Made by a program: the position numbers and the translations under genes
Shown: positions 1 through 11,200 of the stretch, in pieces
How the letters are laid out: the number at the start of each line of letters is the position of its first letter
Numbering within the stretch: the first letter of the stretch is position 1
Source: Lytechinus pictus
Lineage: Eukaryota > Echinodermata > Echinoidea > Temnopleuroida > Toxopneustidae
Direction: 5' to 3'
Assembly: GCF_037042905.1 (NCBI RefSeq)
Contig: NC_087254.1
Span: 23,227,103-23,291,102, forward strand
Length of the DNA stretch: 64,000 nucleotides
Notes under the pieces: generated by a model
Told to the model about the DNA's origin: nothing
Database searches by the model: none
What the model saw: only the letters and a program-made list of their open reading frames with translations

Positions 1-1160
1 GCGCCTGATCTTCATACTTTCAGTTACATGTATATCAGGACCATTTCCTATTCCTCATATAACTAAAGAGAATTTAAAAGCTCACATATTTTCATCTTTA
101 TCATTTCAGTTATATCACCAAAATATAAGACTAGTAACCTAATGAAAAAATATAATTCACTAAAGTCTACCAATTACTCTATATCTTTTTGCTAATTTTT
201 GGTAGATCCATCATGGATTCATGACATTATCTGAGATATAAGAAAACAAATCAAGAAAAAATATATTGCATCATAAATGTACTCCTTAGGCATAAAAGCA
301 ATGCCTACATAACTCATTGTAGACTACCTGTAAAATCACTTATTAATTAACAGGCTTGTGAGAAATCACCTTACTTTAAAACTTGTTCTCCACAAGCTTC
401 TCAATTTTTCCATAGTTTTTTTTTCCTGTTGTTCCTCTATCCCCGACCAACAGAATATATAATGCTAGATGAGGTTCTTTTGAGATAAGTTCTATAAATC
501 GTTTTCTCAGGAGGGGCAGGGGAAACACATTCATTTGAGATGTCACTTATTATGGCAAGGTGTTATTTAAAATGCCATCTTTCTAAATTTCATGAGTAAA
601 ACAAAAATGAAGCCAATGCCCTTTACTCTTGAAAATACAATACTGGCAACAAATAAAAAATACAATATTACAAAGAATACTGCTTGCTCACATGACTCAA
701 TATCTGCATCGCAAAACATTTCCCAGACCTATGAGCAGGGTTCTTACAGGTAAGGCAAGCATCTTTGAAACTCACTGGCTGAAAAAGGAATGAATAGTGA
801 CAGCAAAGCTTTTATTCACAGGGCCTTGCAGAGTCATGACATATCAAAACCTCACCATTGATTCAGTGAAGGGTCCACTACGTTGGCTCAGACCAGCTTC
901 CAGGATGATCAGATCAAAAGATGGATTAGACCTGGTGAGAGTTCTTGGAGTGGGTCTCCTTGGATAATTAAAGACTTGTTCATCAAGGTGATTGTTAATG
1001 CAATAATTCAGCCCTCACCACTGACAAACAGGAAGCTCTTCAAAGGATCCTCTTTCTCATGATGACTCAGTCCAGCCTTCTGTATCAGGAAGCCATTCTT
1101 CGAGAGACAACAGAAGAAGTCAGCAACTCTTCACGGTTACATGCCCAAAGATTTTTTCCT
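1..1160. other. noncoding, nothing recognised
   Basis: No reading frame with recognisable homology and no RNA gene was seen. The stretch is AT-rich and lies downstream of the minus-strand POLG2 gene. It could be intergenic sequence or hold an unresolved POLG2 3' UTR. Confidence 0.4.
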
Positions 1161-1164
1161 CAAC

Positions 1165-1500
1165 AGATGGAGACAAGAGCTCACAGTTGGGCGACCATAA
1201 TCAGCAACAGCTGGCCAGTATTGTGTCTCCGTCTTCCTCTAAAGGGTGCAGGACCTCATCCTTATGGAGACCACAGCTAAAAGTGAAGTGGTATAACCAC
1301 AGCAGCAGCAGTCCAGTGTTTTTGTCTGTGTCTGCCTCTAAAGATGCAGGACCTCGTCCTTAACTGATGGTATGTAGAGACAAGAGCTCACAGTTGGGTG
1401 ACCGCAATCAGCAATGGCAGGCTAGTGTTGTGTTAAGGGTGCAGAACATCATCCTTAACTGATAGTGGATGGAGATTACAGCTCACAGTCAACTGGTAGT
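1165..1500. repeat. imperfect tandem repeat, period about 208 bp
   Basis: The phrase GACAAGAGCTCACAGTTGGG recurs about 208 bp apart (near 1171 and 1379). Each copy is accompanied by CTCTAAAG...TGCAGGACCTC and by CATCCTTA or GTCCTTAACTGAT. A third, more decayed partial copy follows near 1437-1490. No protein reading is supported. Confidence 0.6.
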
Positions 1501-1568
1501 TTAACCACATCAGCAATAGTAAGCTCCCTGCTACATCTCAGTCAGCTTCTAGATGACGAAGGATCATG

Positions 1569-1733
1569 TCACGAACCTCGGTGATATGGAGCTGTTGCTG
1601 TGTTGATGAAAAAAGTGAGAAATATGGAATGGTTTACTTTTTTTAAAAGGCTATTCATAATGCAAGCAAGAGTTGGTGTTGGCTGTACAAAACTGGAATC
1701 ACTGAAAATGGTAACGAAATGACTTAAGTTCTT
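1569..1733 (-). CDS. POLG2: tentative terminal exon of POLG2
   Basis: The previous POLG2 exon (2157-2253) ends in phase 0 after RDTTLM. On the minus strand an AG at 1734-1735 opens a phase-0 frame beginning KNLSHFVTIF that runs to a stop at 1569. POLG2 proteins normally end about 20 residues after the RDTT motif with a short helix, and NLSHFVTIF can be laid over that helix only with a deletion of about six residues. The tail would also be longer than usual, about 54 residues. Splice phase fits but homology is weak, so a different last exon is possible. Confidence 0.3.
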   Translation of the reverse strand, partial: KNLSHFVTIFSDSSFVQPTPTLACIMNSLLKKVNHSIFLTFFINTATAPYHRGS

Positions 1734-2156
1734 CTGCGACACAGATACAACCAAATTGCAAGCTCAAAAGTATCAACTGTTATTCGTTATAATTTGAAGA
1801 TGAGGGCATTTGAAGAGCAACTACTCACAATAGGCCATTTCTTCATGACGATCTTCTCAAATATAATAAAAATAATTGATAGCTCACAATTATTATTTTC
1901 ACCATTCCCACAAATTTCTTTTATCTTCAAGTCTGTATAGTCAACCTTCCAAAAGTCATAAATTAAAGGAAAATTAAGGGCAGAATATGCAAAATAGTGT
2001 TAATTTGCTCTTTTACCTCAAATTTGTACGAAAGTAAAGTGGTCCCAAGGCAATTTTACTTTGTAATGAGATTGTAAATGGGACTATCCAGCCCTGCTGC
2101 TGGCCAATACAACAAATAAATAACTTTAGCAAATTTACCTGTATAGAGATACTTAC

Positions 2157-2253
2157 CATTAGAGTTGTGTCTCTGTTCCTGACTCTCAATATTCCTGATT
2201 TCAAAGTGTTTTCATTCAGTAGAATAGTAAAGGGTACACCCATCTCATCAAAC
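2157..2253 (-). CDS. POLG2: POLG2 exon: anticodon-binding-like domain, RDTT block
   Basis: The acceptor AG is at 2254-2255 and the donor GTAAGT at 2151-2156. The exon completes the Met codon split with the exon at 2952-3046 and reads FDEMGVPFTILLNENTLKSG followed by ILRVRNRDTTLM. It aligns without gaps with the end of the POLG2 C-terminal domain (typical form [20 protein letters not shown] then DTT). It ends in phase 0. Confidence 0.88.
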
Positions 2254-5200
2254 CTAAGGTAAAATACAAACCCATGAATTCAAAAGCAATTCTGAAATAT
2301 ACTCACATCATACTTATCTCGAGGTTAGCTTTTATTTATTTATTTTTTCGTCTTCCTTTTTTATGCAGTCCTTGTCATGCTACTGAATGAAATAAATTAT
2401 AGGAAACCAAATTTTGAAATATAATGGCCAGTATTCTGAACTGGGGTTTAATTTAAACTCTGGTCTAGAGTTGTGGTTTAACTATGGATAGCTAAATGTG
2501 AGACAAATCTTTAGCAGTATACGTTCAATTTACAAATTCATCTCTTATTCGGGTCATTCATATCTGCCTGGAAACAATAAACTGAATCAGTTTCCTAACC
2601 TGATTTCAGAACATGTGCAAATGCTTCTGATCAATAGGTTCTCAAATCGAAGTATTAACCCCATTTTGTTTCTTCACTTATCGCTAACCTTGCTCATATT
2701 TATCCTGATAAGAGCATTTTCACAGTAACTGACATTACACGGCACAATTTTACACACTTTTCAATGTGTGTATGATTATCTCTAAAACAACAAATGATGG
2801 GAGATACCATGAAAATGCCCATAAGTATTATGTCATGTAGGAAATGAATCACATCACATCGAGGCTGACCATAACAAAGCACACCAATGACCATGAAGTT
2901 TTCAGAGTGTCACAGTTTGATTTGAAACAACCCTGATTATTTTCTACTTACATGGTGTAATAATTTTCTAAGGATGGAGAGACTTCTATTATGCTCCTCA
3001 CATTGATGCTGGCTTTTCTGAATTCCTTGCCCAAGTAATCCGAAAGCTACAAGATGAAAGAATTTAAGGAAAGCATGAAACATGTCCACAAAAGAACTAC
3101 ATATCCGTTTGTTGAGTTTTGGGAGTGGCCACCTAACTATATTGATGTACAAATGTACAACAATAACAAAATATGATCTTTAGGATGTGAAAAAATAGCG
3201 GAAAGGCCCAGAGTCTCACCTGCATCAAAATTAAATATCAGCAGAGTTGACTTTGTGAAGTTATGAAGTGAATTTATAAATTTATTCTTGATCACAGAAG
3301 TAACAGTTTTATGTATAAAAATAGATACATACACAGCTATTGTCTTAAAAATATTGTTCATAGTTTCCTGATCAAGGATCTGGAAAATGTGTATTGTTCT
3401 TCTTTTATAAAAACACTGCAATCCAACTCCACTCAACAATGATTTTATGACGGTAGTGCGTCAAATATCTTTTTTGAGGCACAGTCATTGTAAGAAAAGG
3501 TCCGTCATAGTCGAGACACACAGGTGCGTCATGGTACATGAAAATCTGAGTCATGTTTGACAAGTAACGCACCATTCCCAGGTGTCGTGGGGTGCATCTT
3601 ACAATTGATAAGTGTATAAGTTTGTTTATATACAATCCATACCTCTCTCAGTTCCTTTGTCCCTCTAAGGGGTAAGATGATAACCTTGAGGGGTGCCAGT
3701 CTGAGATGAAGTCGGAGGATCTCCCGGGACACTGATTGACCTCTGGTGTCGGTGCGTTGCTTCTCCTGGTAACCGTCAACCAAGTAGGCAAGAAGACCAC
3801 CCTCTAGAGACGCAGAGGTTTCAATAGTGTGAGGGATTACCGACTTCCTCCCATCCTTACCCTATTAATTGAACAGATATATGATATTTACATGAAAAGT
3901 TTGCTAGTAAGCAAAGAGACTGCCCAACAAGCAGAGGGTTCAATCATGTAAGGAATTACTGACTTTCTCCCATCCTTTTCCTATTAATTGAACAAATATG
4001 AAATATTTACATAAGAGGTTTGCTAGTAAGCAAAGAGACCACTCTACAAGGACATTGAGGTTTCAATCATGTGAAGGATTGCTAAATTTCTCCCATCCTT
4101 TCTCTACAAATTGAACAAATGGTAACAATTCTGCTTCTATATTGCATTACCTTTTACCTCTTTTTTTTTAAATCTTGACTTTTCGTTCATTAATCAAAAC
4201 CAGATATCTACAGGATTACATATATGATTAGACAAAGTAGGCAATTCTAGAACATGAATCACCACTATCACTGGGAGCAAAATGGATACAATCCCTAATC
4301 CAAATTTTTAACTGTAAAAATAGATATATGTCACATGAAATACCCTCTTTTTAACTAAAACTGAGATAAATGCAAGGAAGATCCTAGTACATAACACTCA
4401 GTTAACAAAAAGTGATAAATTTTTACTATCCATATACCACTGAACCTCAGGTAAATTAACTGATCAAAACATTCAGAGTTGAAAGAATAACAACCTATGC
4501 TTCAATGTTTGAATACCCTGGGAGCATTTCATGAAAGGACTTGTTGGATGTTTTACCCAAAAAGTATGTTTTATCCGTCAGTTACCATAGTAACAGTAGT
4601 TCTCAGCCAATCAGATTCAGGGAAGGTTGTCAGATCTGACAACTTGTCGGACAGCAACTGTTGATGAACATTCTCCAGGGGAAGGTTTCATCAACATTCT
4701 CGTCCGACAAGTTGTCAGATCTGACAACTTTCCCTGAATTTGAGAGATAGAGAACCAGAGTTTACTGCCAGATAAAACAGGGACTTTCAAATAAAAAGTA
4801 AGACAAATGTCCGACAAGTCCTTTCATGAAATGCTCCCAACCATCCTTTTTACCTGCATGTCCGTCTTGAACAAGTCTTGCATTTGTTCAACAGGTACAC
4901 TCCCATGGTTGGATATTCTCTCGATTGTATCTACTCCCCATGGGAACTTGTATTGTATCTCTGTTGACTGCACATGTCCAGACGTTGTGATATCTGTTGC
5001 AGTGAAGTCGGATGGTATCCCAGCAAACTATGCAGGTAAAAAATGTAGTGACGAGAGATCAACACAGATATATATGTACTACATTGAAACCTCTATATAA
5101 AGACAGCCAAAGGGAGATAGGAAAAAAGGGTCTTTAAGAGTAGGTGGTCTTTATGAACAGGTTCCTATAATACACTCAATGGAGAATACAATTCAAGGGA

Positions 5201-8200
5201 AACCAAATGTTTGGAATTTATATCCGTAGATTGTCACTCATGCAGAATTGATGATAAACATCATCCATATAAACAGACACACCTTTTGACTATCTAGAGC
5301 TTTTCAAACTAAATTGATGGAGAAAACTCCATCAATAGGTTGAGAGGAATCAGATGGTTAGTTTTTTTATTTGCTCTCCTTCTCCATAAGGGTCAGCTGT
5401 TTTTTTGTTTGTGCTAAATTATGCTTGCTTTGTTTACTCTCTCATGCTTACTTAATTATTTCACCTTTCTTCAAATGTTAACATTTAATAGACAATGATT
5501 TAATTAAATATTTGTTGACATTAACCCTAAAATGGCCAGGGGGGGGGGTTGAATCAACCCCCCCCCTCAACATTTTCTGCGATCATTCTGCTGCGCGAAA
5601 TTTTTTGACCGCGCCACTCGCAGAGTTTATACTTTTAAGTCTCGCGCATCTTTTGAGACTAAATTTACGACGCCCGGGTACGCGGTTCCGAAATTACGTA
5701 ACATTTTGTAAGTGCATGTAAAGTTGTTCCAAAACGTGATTTTGTGTACAAAGTCAATGCAAATTGAGTTTTCTCATCTTATTCATAAAGATATGATTAT
5801 TTTTACTTTAAACAGCTGAAAGCAATTGATTTTAGCATAATTATGCTTCAAAAAGGTTGTGCAATAAATCTGGTGAAAAAAACAAGGAAAAACAAAAGGT
5901 TGAAAAACAATGAAATACATAAGAAATTCATAAAACAATAAAATACATAAGAAATTGATTTTCAAACCAAAGTTTTTTTCAATTGCCATTGTTAAGAATG
6001 CTACAAAGAATATTTTTAGCAAAAATTAGCATTCTAGGAGCTTTATTTAGTGAATTAGAGCAAAAAGTATGATTTACGCATAAATTAGCATAATTAATTC
6101 ATACAAAATAAAATCTCATTATTTTGGAAAATTTTACCATACAGCCTTGTAGATTACATCGCACACTACCAGCGTGCAAATTTTTGCGGCGCTCGCGCGA
6201 TCGGCGGCCAAGATCTCAGGGGGGGGGGGTTGAATCAACCCCCCCCCCCGGCCACAGAACAGCCAAAAAAGCCCGGCCTAGTTAGGGTTAAGCATCAAAT
6301 GTGCTTACAATTTAAATCTCTTAATAATTGAGATGTTTCAAATTTTGATTACCCATAGTCAAACCACAACTTTTTTTTAGACTAGGGTCCCGTAACACAA
6401 AGGTTAGCAATTGATCGTACGCTTGATTTTTACGATTGATTGAATATTGTAGTCAAAGGAATCAGTCGTAGAAAAATATCCTGTAGAAAGTTAGGTATGG
6501 ATGGATTTCCATACAGTTGAGATTGATTGTATCAATTGTAACTCTTTGTAAGACAGGGCTCAAAGTTACATTAAATTTGGTTTCAAAATAAGGCACATTA
6601 TTCTTACCTTCCTCCACCAAGACAATCTGTCTCTGTGCCAGGTGTTAAACCACAAATTACTTGTTTTGGGAGTTGAGAAAAATTGCATGGACATCTCAGA
6701 TGTTTGGAGGCCACTGATGGGAAAATAGGAAAATAAATCAGGAAACAAAGTAACATTATTGTCATATTTTACAAAGGTCCTAAGAGCCATCACACGCTTC
6801 ATGAGAAGTCTGCAATCTGATTTCAGAAAAAACTGGCAATTTGGGTATTTTGGGGGAAGTATCACAAAAAGAGATTTTTAATGTTGAAATTTTAGATAAT
6901 TACATGCCTTTACATGGAAGTCCAAGTAAAGGAATGCTTCGATTCATAGCCAATCACAGGATTGGTCTATCGTTACTTTGAGTAGGACTTCAATTTATTT
7001 GTATACCTCAAAGGAAGAATGGAATAGCCATGAATTTTGAATGTATTTATTCCTATGATCATTGATATTTCACAAGTGTAGACAGTAGGAAGTTCACATC
7101 AATATCATAAAATTCACATAATCATCAGTTGTAATGGGTAATTGAACACCATTTGAATGTCAATCGTCAAGAGTACAACAAGATTCATGACCAGCAAACA
7201 TTATGTAATGAGAATAGATTTTCAGTAGACATTTGACGGACTCAAGAAGTGGAATGACTGATACGCATGATTTTAAAGTGTAGGAACACTGTCTGCAAAT
7301 GCAAGTTGACCATAGCAAGTAAAACTTACTTCACTTCTGCCATTATTTCTCTTTATCAAGAACAAAGTTCACTCACTTGAAAATGAAAGTATCAATTCCT
7401 TGAGATGCGGATGGTCTGTTGAAGCAGGGCCCAACCTGAGCCAATCCAAATGGTAGCCTTCTATTCAAGAGGCACAATGTGTTGAAATAATGACTGAATA
7501 AACCTATGGGTAAAAGATGGAAATTGACAAGAAATGCAAACCATCATTAGATTTTCTGGCAAAAAAAAAGACCAACGCAATAAGAAAAGAGAGGAGGCAT
7601 GACAGCTCAGACAGAAGAGAAGTGGTTTAGCCATCCGATGACCAGGATTGATTCCCACTTGGTGCAAGAGTGCCCTATGGCAAGGTAATTATCCTCCTTT
7701 CTTTTCATTTAATTTTCAACAAAATATAAACAGTATGAAAGGGGCCCCATGTCTGCACACTTAACAATTTAAATTATTATTAATCATTATTTTTCATTAA
7801 TTTCAAAAAAAAATTCAGTTGATAAAGTTCCTTGTATTCTTATGAGAATGTGTGCAAAAAATCCCATTAAAAAATTGAGAGAAATATCTGATTTTCTTGG
7901 AATAAACCTTGGCCAGTCATTTTCAGATTGAACAAAGCAATTGTACCCCATGTCTGCTCACCCATTCACTTTACACATGATTCAGGAATTTTTATGAAAA
8001 AGGCTGCACTTTTAGGCCATCACATGAAATGCCCGATAATCATTATTTTTCCATCATTTTGAGTTGGATTTTTTAATGAATGTCTTTCTATGTATTGCAT
8101 GTGTAAAGTCTGTGGTTGTCGCATATCTTCTTTTGTTAGAATCGCGCAGTTACATGTAAGGGGCCCTGCACAGACTTAGGGGACCTTTCCATAAATACAA

Positions 8201-11200
8201 TCATAACAACTCAATATCATGATAAACAATATACCAAGGTCATTAAATAGACTTAAAACAGACATGCAATCAGAAAATTACAGACAAATTTTGTGTAAAA
8301 GATTACATAATTTATAATCTATGAAAATTATCATGTTCCTCAGACAGGACCTTAAGCCTTTGGTCCTGCTTACAATCGTTTATGCTTTCTAAGCAATCAG
8401 GTAAAACATTTTGACGAATCCCGCTTTAGCGACAAGATTTGTTTCCCTTAAATTGTATTCCTCACTGAAACATGTAATACAGGAACCTGAACAGAAAACC
8501 ACCTGTTTCTTTTCTTGTCTCCCTGAGGATGTTTTTGACTGCAGTTCTCTCTACTTATTATTCCTACTGCAAATATGGTATAAAACTGTAAGGGGACAAA
8601 TTTCCTAAAATGGGGGTCACCAAAGGCAGCTACAGTTTACCATTATACCAACTAATAAGCCAGTTCGTAGTTCCACTCTGCGCATGATCTGAAGATTCTG
8701 CGCATGATCAGAGGAAGGTCATTGGTACAAAAGTGACATGGTGGTTTAAAATCTAAGGAGATAAGCACCAACTTTGATGTCTTGATTATTCATATATTCT
8801 TTTGAATTATGTTTTTCATTTGCATCCACAAAAAAAAAACAATGCGTCCACGACCGACTGGTATTTCAGTTTGCCAAGTACATTATACAGCATGCTATCA
8901 TATGCATTCAAAGTAGAAATGCAACAAATACGTTCACAAAGTGTTCATTGGTGTGCTATTCTAGTCGCCTAATCTATTAAATTTCTTCATCCTGCTATGT
9001 AAGGCATGCTTACGTAATATCTTGCTTTGAAATCTGCCTATCATAATGAAAGAAATGAAAGGTCATTTGACCAAAATTGTCCATGAAGTAACTACAAACT
9101 GGTCTATAGTCGCAAGTTTTGAGAGCTCTAATATTAAATCATGTGACCCCCTAATGCTAAACCTCGTATCGAGAAGAGCAGACCTGCCAACCTCTGGGAA
9201 TGAAAAACTGTATTCTGTGATTTAAAAAAATGTATTTTTCCCAAAAAAAGTGTATGTCATAATAGAATGCTTGGCGCACTCGCTCATCGCGGCGCTCAAG
9301 CTGCATGCAAGCTAAAATGCGCACTGCTCTTGCAGATGAAAAAAAAAACATTAAAACATGTGTATATCTTCACCCTGGTTTGAACAAAATGATTGAAAAA
9401 AAAAAAAGTTACCTGAAATTACATTGATCTAATAACCATATTTGTGCACGTTTTATGAAATAAAGACATATAGAGATTATTATTATTTTTTTTTTACAAA
9501 AACTTATTTTTCAAAGAAAAAACGTACTGCCGTATTTTGGTTGCAAAAACGTACTAAATACGGCTAAAACGTACTGGTTGGCAGGTCTGGAAGAGTATTG
9601 CAACACTCACCATCATGCAGAGAGCTTTGAAGCCATGCCTCCTCCTCATCATCATTGAATCTACATGGACAAAACATAAGACCAAAACTTAGAATAATAT
9701 CTTTCATGAAATGTATGGAAGTAAATTTTATTTTAACTTTATCCCCAAAGAATTATATTGTGATTACAAAATTACTATTATTCCATATGAATACAAATTA
9801 TTCTTTCTTTTTTTTAATTTCACCATATAACAACAATTTTATTACTTTCACAGGTCATTGTAATATAATTATTGATATTACATATATTTTCTGTTTTACT
9901 TTGTAAGAGATCTTGTAATTCAGCCTTTGGCTTCCATGAAATTTTCTTAATAAACTATTTCAATTTCAATAATATACTGCATGTTAATAGTTATAACACT
10001 TAATATTTTGTATGGTAATAGACTATCAGAATGGTAATGTTAGCATCCACAAGAAGAAGAAATCAACTTTGTATTCATTGCTAATATTTTCACAATGTTA
10101 GTTTTAAAGACCTCATCACCTGAACTGCAAGTCAAATTGACATATCAAAACCCTAATAACTACATGTAAAAAGCCAGGGGCGGATCCATGATTTCCCGCC
10201 GGGGGGGGGGGGGGGGGGGGGGGGCACATTTTTCCAAGGAAAAATTTGATAAGCAAAAAAAGGGTTTTTTTTACCAAAATTGTAGCAGATTTCGTCCCAG
10301 AAAAAAATCTTCCCTTTCAAAAGGGGGGGGGGAACACTTGTTTCAACAGCATTTTTACATTTCAAATTTTAATTTTGCATCACATTAAGGGGGGGGGGGC
10401 ACGGGCCGGCTGTGCCCCCCCCCCCTCTCCCCTGGTGTACAAAGCATATTCACCACCTGTCAGCTGAGAAAGACTCAAATTAGAGGGTTTCCAAAAAAGG
10501 CTTTATTCTGCCCCTAATCAGTTTGAAGTCTGTGACATCAGACAGTAGCTGGAGAATTGTGAATACTGTAGTTTGAAACAAGTAGATATTATTTTCTTTA
10601 TTTTCAAGGTTACAAATAAGGTTTTAAAAAGAATGTTTTAGAATGAAAATGACACTGTCAATGTTTAATGTTAAATGGATAAAGACTGGTCACAGCTTTT
10701 GACCATTTTTTGTGATTTATTTATTTGGGCTCTTATAAGATTGCTATGTAAGGAAAAACAATTGTTGCAAGTAATCCAAATGCAGATACCAGCTGAAAAG
10801 GCACCCTATTGAAATATTGTTCAAATAAAAAATAAATAAAGCTGTGCCAAATATGTGGCAAATAGTCCAGAGTTAAAGGTAATGCTTTCCATTAAATCTC
10901 CTTGTAGTGAAAATAATGAAATACTTAATCTGGATAACAACAAAAATAATAATCTACTTTTCTATATACAGACCTACGTAATCACAACCCTCCTGACCTA
11001 GTATGATGACACAGTAACATTCTTGCCAAGTGGCAGGTCTTTTCCCAAGCCATAATGTATGTTCCCACATGTGCTTTCATATGTTGGCATACCTGACATT
11101 GAGATGGTGTGACGTAGTACCACTGTGCCCAGGTGAAGGTGAGATCTGTGCAGCTCTACTGCTGTGGAGGACTGAATTCTCTACACCAACAACATGTTCT

